Below are positions 19,893-29,375 of a stretch of 64,000 nucleotides of DNA, in pieces (within the stretch, counting starts at the first letter, position 1; each line of letters opens with the position of its first letter). The stretch is from positions 310,001-374,000 of the forward strand of contig NZ_JAIGNO010000001.1 in NCBI RefSeq assembly GCF_019711515.1, written 5' to 3'. The translations under genes and the position numbers were made by a program. The notes under the pieces were generated by a model that worked only from the letters and a program-made list of their open reading frames with translations, had not been told where the DNA came from and searched no databases. This DNA comes from Qipengyuania qiaonensis. GTDB lineage: Bacteria; Pseudomonadota; Alphaproteobacteria; Sphingomonadales; Sphingomonadaceae.

Positions 19893-20165
19893 AAGTAAGC
19901 AACTTGATTCGCCAAGTCAAGCATTTCAGCCATTTCCGGCCAATCTGCTGTGGAACATGCGTTCACGGTTCGGTCCGAATCGGGTCCAGTCGCCTTGCTG
20001 TCGCCGTTCAGCTTCGCGCGCATTAAGCTGACACATGGACCGCATGGACCACAGTCCAGGGAGGAAAAACGCCATTCCTACGGAACAGGGCAAGAGTCAT
20101 ATTGTCGAACCGGCATATGCCGGTACCGTTCCCGGCTTTACTGCATACCTGCCGTGTAGGACAGG
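19893..20165. other. Intergenic region between trpC end and lexA promoter
   Basis: With the lexA operator, the non-coding gap between lexA and trpC is 325 bases. It holds a perfect 16-base palindrome ACCGGCATATGCCGGT at 20109-20124. I see no credible gene. In several sphingomonads, as I recall, moaC and moeA lie between trpC and lexA; no trace of them is visible here. Confidence 0.5.
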
Positions 20166-20951
20166 TCAGGTGCCGATGAGGGCGCGGGTAGCGGCCTCGA
20201 CATCGACGTGCCGCATCAGGCTTTCGCCCACGAGGAAGCTGCGAACGCCCGAGCGTGCCAGACGCTCGCAATCGGCACGCGTTGCTATTCCGCTTTCGCC
20301 GACGAGGAGCGACCCTTCGGGTGCAAGCGGGGCGAGCCGTTCGGTCGTCGCAAGGTCGGTCGCGAAGCTTCGCAAGTCGCGGTTGTTGACGCCGATCAGG
20401 CGCGACTGCAGCGAGAACGCCCGTTCCATTTCCGCCTGATCGTGCACTTCCACCAGAACGTCCATGCCATAGTCTATTGCCGCACTCTCGATTTCGGTCA
20501 TCGCGCCGTCGTCCAGCGCAGCGACGATGATCAGTATCGCGTCGGCACCCAGCGCACGGCTTTCGACAACCTGCCAGGGATCGACCATGAAATCCTTGCG
20601 CAGAACGGCGAGGTCGCACGCATTGCGGGCTTCGACGAGGTAATCCTCGTGGCCCTGAAAATAGGGAGCATCGGTCAGGACCGAAAGACATGCGGCTCCA
20701 CCAGCTGCATAGGCACGTGCGTGTGCAGCGGGTTGAAAATCTTCCCGGATCAATCCCTTGGACGGGGAAGCTTTCTTGATTTCCGCGATCAGCCCGAAGC
20801 CGGAATGTTGAGCGCGTGCGAGTGCCGAGCGAAATCCGCGCGGGGCCGATCGATCGCGCGCGTTCGCCTCGAGATCGGCCAATGAGCGGTCCTGCTTGCG
20901 CGCAGCCACTTCATCGCGCTTCGTCGCGCAGATTTCTTCCAGCTTGTTCAT
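20166..20951 (-). CDS. trpC: Indole-3-glycerol phosphate synthase
   Basis: 261 residues, a TIM-barrel enzyme that closes the indole ring in tryptophan synthesis. Motifs: [13 protein letters not shown] near residue 55, [25 protein letters not shown], and [12 protein letters not shown] with ESGI near the C-terminus. It starts one base after the trpD stop, as the last gene of the trp operon, and has the normal length without a fused TrpF domain. Confidence 0.97.
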   Translation of the reverse strand: MNKLEEICATKRDEVAARKQDRSLADLEANARDRSAPRGFRSALARAQHSGFGLIAEIKKASPSKGLIREDFQPAAHARAYAAGGAACLSVLTDAPYFQGHEDYLVEARNACDLAVLRKDFMVDPWQVVESRALGADAILIIVAALDDGAMTEIESAAIDYGMDVLVEVHDQAEMERAFSLQSRLIGVNNRDLRSFATDLATTERLAPLAPEGSLLVGESGIATRADCERLARSGVRSFLVGESLMRHVDVEAATRALIGT

Positions 20952-20952
20952 T

Positions 20953-21945
20953 TTACGCGGCCATCGCGATCCAGCTTTCGAGAAGTGCCTTGGCCTTACC
21001 CGAATCTAGCGCTTCGGCGGCGATTTCGGCACCATCGGCCCAGTCGTCGGAGCGATCGGCTACGATCAAGGTGGCGGCCGCGTTGAACAGCACCGCGTCG
21101 CGATAGGGGCCGGGGGCTCCGGCCAGCAGGGCTTCCAATGCACGCGCATTGTGTTCGGGATCCCCGCCGCGAATGGCCTCCACCGGCGCATGCGGCAGGT
21201 TTGCCTGTACGGCGACCACCCGGCGCATTTCGAATTCGTTGCCCTGCACATCGGCCAGTTCATTGCCGCCCGCGAGGCTCAGTTCGTCGAGCCCCTCGTC
21301 GCCCGATGCGATGAAGGTACGCTCCGTTCCGAGCTTGGCCTTGGCCGCCGCATAGATCGGCACATAGGCCGGTCGAGCGATACCGATCAGCTGGCGCTTG
21401 ACGCCTGCGGGGTTGGACAGCGGGCCCATCAGATTGAAGATCGTGCGCACGCCGAGTTTTTGCCGAATGGGTTGAATACGGCCCATCGCGGGATGATGGT
21501 TCTTGGCGAAAAGAAAACAAATTCCCAGCTCAGCCAATGTCTTTTTGGCCGTTCTTCCCGCCGCTTCCATATCGAGACCGAGCACTTCCAGCGTATCCGC
21601 CGCGCCCGATTTGCTGCTGGCGGCGCGGTTGCCGTGCTTGGCAACCGGCACGCCGCAAGCGGCGACCACCAGGCTGACTGCGGTGGACACATTGAGCGTA
21701 TGATGCCCGTCGCCACCGGTGCCGCAGCAATCGACCGTGCCTGCGGGCGCATCCACCGGGATGAGGCGCATACGCAGCGCTCGCGCGGCTCCGGCGATTT
21801 CGTCGGCGGTTTCGCTGCGGGCCGACATGTCGACGAGAAAACGGGCGATATCCTCGTCTCCGGTCTCGCCGTCGAGGATCCAGCCGAAGACTTCCTCCGC
21901 TTCATCTTCGCCCAGATGCTGTTTTGCGTCGGGAAGCCGTTTCAT
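20953..21945 (-). CDS. trpD: Anthranilate phosphoribosyltransferase
   Basis: 330 residues. Transfers phosphoribosyl from PRPP to anthranilate. Typical motifs: CGTGGDG with HTLNVST (PRPP and phosphate binding), [15 protein letters not shown], and [17 protein letters not shown] followed by GPLSNPA. The ATG at 21945 overlaps the trpG stop as ATGA, so translation is coupled to trpG, its glutamine amidotransferase neighbour. Confidence 0.97.
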   Translation of the reverse strand: MKRLPDAKQHLGEDEAEEVFGWILDGETGDEDIARFLVDMSARSETADEIAGAARALRMRLIPVDAPAGTVDCCGTGGDGHHTLNVSTAVSLVVAACGVPVAKHGNRAASSKSGAADTLEVLGLDMEAAGRTAKKTLAELGICFLFAKNHHPAMGRIQPIRQKLGVRTIFNLMGPLSNPAGVKRQLIGIARPAYVPIYAAAKAKLGTERTFIASGDEGLDELSLAGGNELADVQGNEFEMRRVVAVQANLPHAPVEAIRGGDPEHNARALEALLAGAPGPYRDAVLFNAAATLIVADRSDDWADGAEIAAEALDSGKAKALLESWIAMAA

Positions 21946-22556
21946 GCCGGGACCTTTGCAGCGATACCGCATATGTCGAGAAAGTTGGCGAGCAGCGCGT
22001 GACCATGCTCGGTGGCGATGCTCTCGGGGTGGAACTGCACGCCATGTATCGGCAGTTCGCGATGACGAAACCCCATCACGCTGCTGCCGTCGAGGCCCGG
22101 CGTTTCGCTCGACGCGTTGACGTCGAGACAGTCTGGAATGTCCTCGACCACCAGCGAATGATAGCGCGTCGCGGCGAAGGGTGACGGCAATCCGGCAAAA
22201 ACACCGCTGCCGTCATGCGTGACGGGTGACGTCTTGCCATGCATAAGCCCGCCGCGCACCACATGCCCACCGAAATGCTGGCCGATGGACTGGTGCCCGA
22301 GGCAGACGCCGAGCAGCGGCTTGCCCGCATCCGCACATGCCGCCACGAGGTCGAGACTGACGCCTGCTTCGGTCGGGGTACGGGGCCCGGGGGAAATGAG
22401 GTAGCCGGCATGGCCTGCCGCCAAAGCCTCGCGTGCCGAAATGGCGTCGTTGCGTACCACCTCCACCTCCGCGCCCAATTCCATGAGGTAATGGACCAGG
22501 TTGAAGGTGAAGCTGTCGTAATTGTCGATTACGAGGATGGAGCGGCTGTCGGTCAT
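21942..22556 (-). CDS. trpG: Anthranilate synthase component II (glutamine amidotransferase)
   Basis: 204 residues from the ATG at 22556. Class I amidotransferase supplying ammonia to TrpE. The catalytic Cys is in [12 protein letters not shown] and the His/Glu pair in [14 protein letters not shown]; the opening [16 protein letters not shown] is typical. An in-frame TTG four codons upstream is less likely as the start. It is separated from trpE by two unrelated genes but lies on the same strand in the same compact array. Confidence 0.96.
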   Translation of the reverse strand: MTDSRSILVIDNYDSFTFNLVHYLMELGAEVEVVRNDAISAREALAAGHAGYLISPGPRTPTEAGVSLDLVAACADAGKPLLGVCLGHQSIGQHFGGHVVRGGLMHGKTSPVTHDGSGVFAGLPSPFAATRYHSLVVEDIPDCLDVNASSETPGLDGSSVMGFRHRELPIHGVQFHPESIATEHGHALLANFLDICGIAAKVPA

Positions 22557-22630
22557 TCGTGGCGTCAATGCAGGGCTGTGGCGCGCCTTTCAAGCAAGGA
22601 AAGCTGCGAGCCGCGAAACGGCAGGTGGCG

Positions 22631-23593
22631 TCAGGAGCGCTTGCCTGCCAGCCGGTCGGTTGCGCGCACGAGGCCGTCGACAATGCCTGGCTCGCTAGCG
22701 CTGTGTCCGGCATCGTGGACGATCCACAGATCGGCTTCGGGCCACGCCTTCTTCAATGCCCATGCAGCGCCAGGCGGGGTGCAGATATCGTGCCGACCCT
22801 GGACGATGACACCGGGTATTCCGGCCAGCTTGTCGACGTTCTCGAGCAGTTGATTTTCATCGAGGAAGAAGTCTTCGAGGAAGAACCGTGCGCAGATTCG
22901 AGCGAAGGGAACCGCCTTGGCTGGGTCGCCGAAGCTGTCGAGCAGTGCCGGATTGGGTAGCAGCGTAGCGACATGGCCTTCCCACAGCGACCATTCGCGC
23001 GCGGCGGCGAGGCGCGTTGCCTCATCCTCGCTGGTGAGCCTTCGATAATACGCGCGGACGAGATCGCCGCGCTCTTCCTCGGGAATGAGGCCGATGAACT
23101 CGTCCCACTGCTCGGCCATCACCTCACTCGCACCATAGCCGTACAGCCAGGATCTTTCCCGCTGGCGCGCGAGGAAAACGCCGCGCAGGACCAGTTCGCT
23201 CACCCGCTCGGGATATTTCTGCGCATAGGCGAGGGCGAGGGTGGAGCCCCAGCTACCGCCGAAGGCCTGCCATTTTTCATGGCCGCACATTTCGCGCAGA
23301 CGCTCTATATCCTCGACTATGCGCCAGGTATCGTTGTTCTCGATCTCCGCGAAGGGCAGCGACTTGCCGCAGCCGCGCTGATCGAACAGCAGCACGTCGT
23401 AGAGTTCGGGGTCCCACTGGCGACGGTGGTCGGGCGACATCCCGCCACCGGGCCCGCCATGCAGGAAAACTGCCGGTTTCGCGCCTTTGGTTCCCACGCG
23501 CTCCCAGTAGAGAGAATGCCCCTCGCCGACGTCGAGCATTCCCGTGTCGTAAGGTTCGATCTCGGGATAGAGTACCCGGCAGGCTTCGGTCAT
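22631..23593 (-). CDS. pip: Proline iminopeptidase
   Basis: 320 residues, alpha/beta hydrolase that removes N-terminal proline from peptides. The oxyanion motif HGGPGGG is near residue 50, DQRGCGKS follows, and the nucleophile Ser is in GGSWGSTLALAYA; the acid and base are in GRHDICTP and HDAGHS. The ATG at 23593 overlaps the stop of the upstream lipoprotein gene (ATGA). It sits between trpE and trpG, which is an unusual guest position; a role in recycling peptide amino acids is possible but unproven. Confidence 0.93.
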   Translation of the reverse strand: MTEACRVLYPEIEPYDTGMLDVGEGHSLYWERVGTKGAKPAVFLHGGPGGGMSPDHRRQWDPELYDVLLFDQRGCGKSLPFAEIENNDTWRIVEDIERLREMCGHEKWQAFGGSWGSTLALAYAQKYPERVSELVLRGVFLARQRERSWLYGYGASEVMAEQWDEFIGLIPEEERGDLVRAYYRRLTSEDEATRLAAAREWSLWEGHVATLLPNPALLDSFGDPAKAVPFARICARFFLEDFFLDENQLLENVDKLAGIPGVIVQGRHDICTPPGAAWALKKAWPEADLWIVHDAGHSASEPGIVDGLVRATDRLAGKRS

Positions 23594-24426
23594 TCGGAGG
23601 CTTTCTTTCTTACCACGACTATGGGGCCGATAGGGGCCCCGGTATCGAGCCGCTCGGTAGCAGGGTTCCACAGCAGCGAGACATTGCCGTCGAGATACAG
23701 TGCGTTCTTCACTTCGAGCTCGTCCTTGTAGAAACGGGCGAGTTTGCCGAAGGAAATCGGCGCATTGGAAATGACAAAGTGCGCGCGCCCTTCATCGTCC
23801 ACGCCGACGGCGTTGCGCAACAGCTTGGACGGCCCGTCCTGTGTGATTTCCGGATGGATCTTGCCATCGACCACCAGCATCGGGCCGGATTGCGTGCCGA
23901 ACTCGGGTCGTTCCGTGACGTTGGCGAGGAACGAATCGGTATCGCGAACCACCCATTCGCCGCCGCTGCCGTAGAAGACGCCATTGGGCTTCATGTGAAA
24001 ATTGCCCTCGCCATCGGCGGTGTTGAGCTTGTGCAGTCGTTCCGAGTCCTCGACGAAATAGCCGATCGGTTCGCCCTCATCGTCGAACATGCCGGCGTTC
24101 ATGGCGAAGGCGATCGTTTCGCCGTCGCTCGCGGCCGCGAAGTCGGTCAGGCTGCGGTACGGTTTTCCATCGCTACCCAGAGCCATGTCTATCCGGTGGC
24201 GCGCAGGGACAGCGAGACAATGCGTAAGCGGCGCATCCTCGAAAATGATCGAGCGGCATGCGCTTTCGACCTGGCTTGCAAGCGTTTCGGCCGGTGTCGG
24301 CTCGGAACTGGGCGTGGCGGCCTGTTGCTGGCCGTCGATGCGCGCGCGGGCGACGGGTTCGCCCTCCGGCTGGGCTTCGCAGGCTGTCAGCGCGAGCAAG
24401 GCAAGCGCGGCGATTGAACACTTCAT
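23590..24426 (-). CDS. DUF2233 phosphodiester-glycosidase family lipoprotein
   Basis: 278 residues from the ATG at 24426, which overlaps the trpE stop (ATGA). The N-terminus is a lipoprotein signal: hydrophobic core then LALTAC, with Cys16 as the lipidated residue. The body resembles the DUF2233/NAGPA family (phosphodiester alpha-N-acetylglucosaminidase-like), with AFAMNAGMFDDEGEPIG, KPNGVFYGSGGEWVV and SGPMLVVDGKIHP. Members are exported and thought to act on glycoconjugates; the substrate here is unknown. It is the first guest gene inside the trp operon. Confidence 0.85.
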   Translation of the reverse strand: MKCSIAALALLALTACEAQPEGEPVARARIDGQQQAATPSSEPTPAETLASQVESACRSIIFEDAPLTHCLAVPARHRIDMALGSDGKPYRSLTDFAAASDGETIAFAMNAGMFDDEGEPIGYFVEDSERLHKLNTADGEGNFHMKPNGVFYGSGGEWVVRDTDSFLANVTERPEFGTQSGPMLVVDGKIHPEITQDGPSKLLRNAVGVDDEGRAHFVISNAPISFGKLARFYKDELEVKNALYLDGNVSLLWNPATERLDTGAPIGPIVVVRKKASE

Positions 24427-25922
24427 TGACCGAATCCGGGCTCCCTCGCGAGGCGAACGGCTTCTTTCGCCGCAGCGAGCAGAGCGCCCGCCTTCGCTTC
24501 GCATTCTCTCTGTTCATAGGCCGGATCGCTGTCGGCGACTATCCCCGCGCCGGCCTGCACATGCATGATGCCGTCCTTCACGACGGCGGTCCGCAAAACG
24601 ATGCAGCTATCGACCGAGCCGTCGGGCGCGAAATAGCCCACGCCTCCGGCATAGGGGCCGCGGGTAGCGGGTTCCAGCTCGGCGATGATCTCGCAGGCTC
24701 TCACCTTCGGGGCGCCGCTGACCGTCCCCGCGGGAAAACCCGCAAAGAGCGCGTCGATGGCGTCCTTCGAACTATCGAGACGCCCGGTGACATTGCTGAC
24801 GATGTGCATGACGTGACTGTAGCGTTCTACGGTGAAGCTTTCCGTGACGGCGACGCTGCCGGATTCGGCCACCCTGCCTACATCGTTGCGGCCGAGATCG
24901 AGCAACATCAGGTGTTCCGCCCGTTCCTTCGGGTCGGCGAGTAGCGACTGCTCCGCGATTAGATCCTCCACGCGCGTCGATCCACGCGGACGGGTACCCG
25001 CGATCGGCCGGATCGTTACCTCGCCGTCGCGCACCCGCACGAGGATTTCCGGACTGGAGCCGACGATCGCGAAGCCGGGCATATCGAGGATATACAGAAA
25101 CGGCGATGGATTCACCCGGCGCAGAGCGCGGTAAAGCGCCATCGGAGGCAAAGCGAAGGGAGAGGTGAATCGCTGCGACAGCACGACCTGGAAGATATCG
25201 CCCGCTTCGATGTAATCCTTGGCACGCAGTACCATGGCTTCGTAATCGGTGGCCGGCATTGTGGGGGCCAAAGCGGGGTCCGGATGCGCGAACGCCGATA
25301 GTTCCGGCTGACGGGCAGGTCGGGTCAGGGTGCGGAGGACGTCGTCGATCCGCTCGCCGGCCCGCTCTATCGATCCGTTCGGCCAGACGGGTGCGATGCA
25401 GAACAGGGCATCGCTCAGTCGGTCGAAGACCAGCATGACGGTTGGGCGCACGAAGAGCATATCGGGCAGGCCCAGCTCGCCTTCCGGTGGACGGGGCAGC
25501 TTTTCGACAAGACCTATCGTTTCATAGCCGAAATGGCCCACGAGGCAGGCGAGGGCCGGTGGCAATTCGTCCGGCACATCGCAGCGACAGGATTCGACCA
25601 GCGCGCGCAGGCTTTCGAGGGCGCCTCCTGCGCAAGGCTCAAATGCGTCCTCGGAATGCTGCCAATCGCGATTGATGGCAGCATCGTTACCGGTCGCTCG
25701 AAACACGAGGTCCGGATCGAGCCCGATCAGGCTGTAACGCCCGCGCACCTCGCCGCCTTCGACCGATTCAAGTAGGAAATCGCCGCGGCCCTCCTTAAAC
25801 AGCTTGAGCGCCGCGCCGACAGGCGTTTCGGTATCGGCGACAACCTCGCGCCACACCAATGCGGGCTTGCCTCCTGCCAGCGCCTCTCGCGCTCCGTCGA
25901 CGCCTTTCAGGCCGGTGCTCAA
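24423..25922 (-). CDS. trpE: Anthranilate synthase component I
   Basis: 499 residues. Converts chorismate to anthranilate using ammonia from TrpG. The N-terminal allosteric region includes LLESVEGGEVRGRYSLIG, and the catalytic half has PIAGTRPRGSTRVED, LLDLGRNDVGRVA and FPAGTVSGAPKVRACEII. The frame begins with TTG at 25922, seven bases after the ppiD stop; GTG codons further in are possible starts. The tiny gap leaves no room for a leader-peptide attenuator. Confidence 0.95.
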   Translation of the reverse strand: MSTGLKGVDGAREALAGGKPALVWREVVADTETPVGAALKLFKEGRGDFLLESVEGGEVRGRYSLIGLDPDLVFRATGNDAAINRDWQHSEDAFEPCAGGALESLRALVESCRCDVPDELPPALACLVGHFGYETIGLVEKLPRPPEGELGLPDMLFVRPTVMLVFDRLSDALFCIAPVWPNGSIERAGERIDDVLRTLTRPARQPELSAFAHPDPALAPTMPATDYEAMVLRAKDYIEAGDIFQVVLSQRFTSPFALPPMALYRALRRVNPSPFLYILDMPGFAIVGSSPEILVRVRDGEVTIRPIAGTRPRGSTRVEDLIAEQSLLADPKERAEHLMLLDLGRNDVGRVAESGSVAVTESFTVERYSHVMHIVSNVTGRLDSSKDAIDALFAGFPAGTVSGAPKVRACEIIAELEPATRGPYAGGVGYFAPDGSVDSCIVLRTAVVKDGIMHVQAGAGIVADSDPAYEQRECEAKAGALLAAAKEAVRLAREPGFGQ

Positions 25923-25929
25923 ATGCGCC

Positions 25930-27864
25930 TCAGTTGCCGATCAGTTGCTTGCGGACGGCTTCGATTGCCGAGGAGTTACGCGACACGCCCAGTTCCTCGC
26001 GCATGGCAAGGCGGAGCTGCTCGGCATATTCCTCGCCCAGCAATGGCCCCATCTGACGCTTGGCCTGTGCAATCAGCGGATCGTTATCGGCAATGTCATC
26101 CATCGCGATGTTGTTCACATTAACCACGAAGAACCCTGTATTTCCGCCAGCTTCGAGCTTCTTGGTCGTGTTCTCCGCCATGCTGAACAACAGCGCAATG
26201 GGTGGAGGTACACGCTGTTCGCGCTGACGAGCAAGGTCCTCTCGGGTCATATCGACCGACTGGGCGGGAGGAACGCGGCGATCTTCCGCGGCGAGTGCCG
26301 CAGCGATGGTGCTTCCGCCACGCACACGTGACATTACCCGGTCGGCAGCGGCCTGGGCTGCTTTCATGCCTTCCGCGGCACGCCAATGGGCTTCGACCAA
26401 TTGTTCGATTTCGCCATATGGGGCGACTGCGGCGGGGGTAATGTCGCCGACTTCGTAGACGAGATAGGTCTGGCCGCCATCGACAGGCGCGATTTCCGGC
26501 TCTTCCACGTCCATCTGGAACGCGGTTGCGAGCGCCGGTCGCAACACCTCGGGCACTGACCGATCGGGGCTTTCGAAAATGCGACCATCGGCGAGGGCGG
26601 GGCCGACGGTGGACAGATCAAGATCCAGATCGTCGGCAACTTCGGCCAGCGTAGCACCGTCTGCGAGCTGGTCTTCGATCTCGGTCGCAAGGTCGGCCAA
26701 ACCGCGCACGCGCTTCTCTTCGCGCAGCGTGTCCGTGATTTCGCCACGGACCTCGGCCAGGCTGCGCGCGGGGGCCGTATCGACGGCGTCGATGCGAGCG
26801 ACGTGCCAGCCCAGCGAACTGCGTGCCGGAGTCGTCATCGCTCCCTGTTCTGCGGAAAAATACGCGGCGGCGACAGCAGGGGAGGCTTGGGAGGCCAGTC
26901 CGCTGCGATCGACATCGGCCACGGGAGATGCGCGCAGACCGGCTTCGCGTGCCACCTGTTCGAACGATGCCCCCCCCGCAACACGATCGCGGATCGATTT
27001 CGCAGCCGCTTCGGTAGGAACGATCAGCTGTGTGAAATCGCGCGTTTCGCTAGCTGCATATTGATCCGCATCGCGCTCGTAACGCGCGGCAATTTCCGCG
27101 TCGGTCGGCTCGATGCGATCGCCGAGCGCATCCGAATCGAACGTCGAAAAACGTATGACGCGGCGTTCGGGACGGACGAAGGCTTCGCGATTCCGGTCGT
27201 AGTGGGAGCGCAGTACCTTGGGGTCGGCGGCGCCCGTCGGGGCATAGGTCGCGGCGGGCAAAAGCGCGATAGAGCCCTGCCGGCGCTCCTTGAACAACTG
27301 GGCATAGCGGTAGGCCAGCTTGTCGGGAACCGATGCGCCGAAGCCTGCCGGTATCAGCATCTGCTGGGACAGGAGACCGACCCCCAGATCGCTGCGGACC
27401 TGAGCATCCGTAATCCGCTGGAGCGCCAGCGCCTGCCGATAGGTTTCCTCGCTGAAATTCCCGTCCGCACCGCGAAAGGCCGGAATCATGCGAATTTCGC
27501 TGTTGAGCAGGTTTTCCCCGGCTCGAAGCCCATACTTTTCTGCATAGCCCAGAATGGCATGCCGATCGACCAGGGCTTCCAGCACCTGCTCCAACTGACC
27601 GCCGGCGACAAATTCCGGCATCGAAAGGGTCGGATCTTGCTGGCGAACGCGTTCGAGGCCGTTATTCGCCCCGGTCACTAGTTCGGAGGTCGAAATCTTT
27701 TCATCGCCGACAACGGCAACACGATCCCCGCCTGCGATACCGCCAAAGGTTCCGGTGCTGGAAACGTCAGCGCTGGCGAAAGCGAGAGCGATGAGCCCGA
27801 GAAAGGCGAGCGCCACGGCAAGGCCGAGCTTGGTCTTGAAGAAGTTGCGGAAAAACTGGAACAT
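25930..27864 (-). CDS. ppiD: Periplasmic peptidyl-prolyl isomerase PpiD/SurA-like
   Basis: 644 residues. One TM helix at residues 14-31 after MFQFFRNFFKTKLG anchors the protein, with the rest in the periplasm. A SurA/PpiD-type helical N-domain (about 40-250) is followed by a parvulin rotamase domain (about 265-370, FTQLIVPTEAAAKSI to WHVARIDAV) and a C-terminal helical region. It should help outer-membrane and secreted proteins fold. It heads the trp array on the reverse strand and is divergent from tpiA. Confidence 0.9.
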   Translation of the reverse strand: MFQFFRNFFKTKLGLAVALAFLGLIALAFASADVSSTGTFGGIAGGDRVAVVGDEKISTSELVTGANNGLERVRQQDPTLSMPEFVAGGQLEQVLEALVDRHAILGYAEKYGLRAGENLLNSEIRMIPAFRGADGNFSEETYRQALALQRITDAQVRSDLGVGLLSQQMLIPAGFGASVPDKLAYRYAQLFKERRQGSIALLPAATYAPTGAADPKVLRSHYDRNREAFVRPERRVIRFSTFDSDALGDRIEPTDAEIAARYERDADQYAASETRDFTQLIVPTEAAAKSIRDRVAGGASFEQVAREAGLRASPVADVDRSGLASQASPAVAAAYFSAEQGAMTTPARSSLGWHVARIDAVDTAPARSLAEVRGEITDTLREEKRVRGLADLATEIEDQLADGATLAEVADDLDLDLSTVGPALADGRIFESPDRSVPEVLRPALATAFQMDVEEPEIAPVDGGQTYLVYEVGDITPAAVAPYGEIEQLVEAHWRAAEGMKAAQAAADRVMSRVRGGSTIAAALAAEDRRVPPAQSVDMTREDLARQREQRVPPPIALLFSMAENTTKKLEAGGNTGFFVVNVNNIAMDDIADNDPLIAQAKRQMGPLLGEEYAEQLRLAMREELGVSRNSSAIEAVRKQLIGN

Positions 27865-27971
27865 GGTGTGCTGGCGATCCCATCGGGTTGCTGCTGTCGT
27901 CCAGGCGAGGCCTGAATGGTTGAGGCGCTTTATCCGCCCTGCGACCCATGGGCAACAGGGTGCAAAGGGTT

Positions 27972-28000
27972 TTGACGTGCGAAGAAACCTTGTCTAGCGG
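27972..28000 (+). promoter_or_regulatory. Possible promoter for tpiA
   Basis: TTGACG, a 17-base spacer, then TAGCGG. The -35 element is good and the -10 element poor. It lies 60 bases before the tpiA ATG in the divergent ppiD/tpiA gap, so position favours it more than sequence. Confidence 0.3.
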
Positions 28001-28059
28001 AGCGCAACCCTTGCCCCATATAGCGGGCCACTCATTCAGAAAATTCGCAGGACCAACCT

Positions 28060-28821
28060 ATGGCCGAACGGCCCTACATCGTCGGAAACTGGAAAATGAA
28101 TGGCACGCGCGCCATGCTTTCCGAAGCGCGCGCCATCGATCGTGCCGCTCAGCGCTACATGAAAGTGGAGGTTGCCGTTGCTCCTCCCTACACGCTGATT
28201 CATGCGGTTCACAAGGAAGCCGAGCAGATCGGCGTCGGCGCGCAGGATTGCCATCCCGGTGCCGAAGGTGCGCATACCGGCGACATCAATGCGTCGATGG
28301 TCGCCGATGCCGGGGCGAAATTCGTGATTCTCGGGCACAGCGAACGCCGGCAGGATCATGGGGAAAGCAACGAACTGATCAATGCCAAGATCGAATCGGC
28401 GCTGGAAGCCGGTTTGCGTGTCATTCTGTGTTGCGGCGAATCGCTTGAAACGCGCGATGCGGGCAAGGCCGAAAGCTATGTGCTTGACCAGCTCAGGGCG
28501 GCGCTGCCGGTCTTCCAGGACCCGGCCGAACGCCTGACGATCGCATACGAGCCGATCTGGGCTATCGGAACGGGGCGCACGGCGACAACGGACGATATTG
28601 CCGCCATGCACGGCGCGATTCGCGGATTGCTCGACGAAACTTTCGGCGAGGAAGATTCTGCGAAGGTGCGTATTCTCTATGGCGGCTCGGTCAAGCCGGA
28701 CAACGCCCGGGACATCCTTGCGGTGCCGGAAGTGGGCGGCGCGCTGGTCGGCGGTGCCAGTCTCTCTGCCGAAAGCTTTCTCGGCATCGTCGTCGGCGCT
28801 TCCGAGGCCGAAGAAGCCTGA
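28060..28821 (+). CDS. tpiA: Triose-phosphate isomerase
   Basis: 253 residues, normal length. Interconverts dihydroxyacetone phosphate and glyceraldehyde 3-phosphate. Active-site segments: GNWKMNG (Lys) at residues 9-15, LGHSERR (His), AYEPIWAIGTG (Glu and loop 6), and YGGSVKPDN. Starts a forward run tpiA-secG-pyrG. Confidence 0.98.
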   Translation: MAERPYIVGNWKMNGTRAMLSEARAIDRAAQRYMKVEVAVAPPYTLIHAVHKEAEQIGVGAQDCHPGAEGAHTGDINASMVADAGAKFVILGHSERRQDHGESNELINAKIESALEAGLRVILCCGESLETRDAGKAESYVLDQLRAALPVFQDPAERLTIAYEPIWAIGTGRTATTDDIAAMHGAIRGLLDETFGEEDSAKVRILYGGSVKPDNARDILAVPEVGGALVGGASLSAESFLGIVVGASEAEEA

Positions 28822-28899
28822 CGACGCCCACCTTGCCGTTTGGCGCCTGCGCGCCTAAATGCGCGTAAGCCCAACAATACCAATCCCAAGAGTACCCGC

Positions 28900-29271
28900 A
28901 TGTTTCTGTTTCTCACCGTCGTCCAGGCGATTGTCGCAGCCGCGCTCGTCGGCGTTATTCTGATGCAGCGCTCCGAGGGCGGTGGTCTTGGAATCGGCGG
29001 CAGCCCGTCGGGTATGCTGAGCGCGCGAGGAGCTGCGGATTTCCTCACTCGCTCTACGAAATGGCTGGCGATATTGTTCGTTATCCTGTCGATTGCCCTG
29101 GCCGCCGTTGCGGTCGAGACTACGGGCGGCGACGCTATCGAATCGACGCTTGATCGTACCGTCGCTCCTGCTGCGCCGGCCGACCCGCTCGGCCCGGCAA
29201 CCACTGGCGGGGAAGCTCCAGCGACCGACGATCCGCTGGCCGCCGATCCATTGGCCGATACAACCGAATAG
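28900..29271 (+). CDS. secG: Preprotein translocase subunit SecG
   Basis: 123 residues from the ATG at 28900. SecG is the small helper subunit of the SecYEG channel. Two TM helices (about 2-20 and 55-75) flank the conserved loop VILMQRSEGGGLGIG. The Pro/Ala/Asp-rich C-terminal tail (from about residue 85) is longer than in E. coli. It lies between tpiA and pyrG, an order I associate with this group. Confidence 0.94.
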   Translation: MFLFLTVVQAIVAAALVGVILMQRSEGGGLGIGGSPSGMLSARGAADFLTRSTKWLAILFVILSIALAAVAVETTGGDAIESTLDRTVAPAAPADPLGPATTGGEAPATDDPLAADPLADTTE

Positions 29272-29296
29272 ACCAAATTCCATCGCAAGCTTGTGG

Positions 29297-29320
29297 ATTG
29301 CGCCGCATGCGCGGCGCGAT
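29297..29320 (+). terminator. Hairpin between secG and pyrG
   Basis: GC-rich inverted repeat: GCGCCGC (29300-29306), loop ATGC, GCGGCGC (29311-29317), extended by weaker outer pairs. Only two Ts follow, so it may be an attenuating or 3'-end-stabilising structure rather than a full terminator. Confidence 0.35.
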
Positions 29321-29375
29321 TTGCGTGTGTTTGCGCTTGCCCCGACTCAAACTCTCAGCTTAAGGCCCGACTCCC

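Noticed and set aside
19950-20159. Small forward open frame in the trpC-lexA gap
   Set aside because: No ribosome site, no conserved segment, and it crosses the 16-base palindrome and the region upstream of the lexA promoter.
25923-25929. Tryptophan leader-peptide attenuator before trpE
   Set aside because: Only seven bases separate ppiD and trpE, which leaves no space for one.
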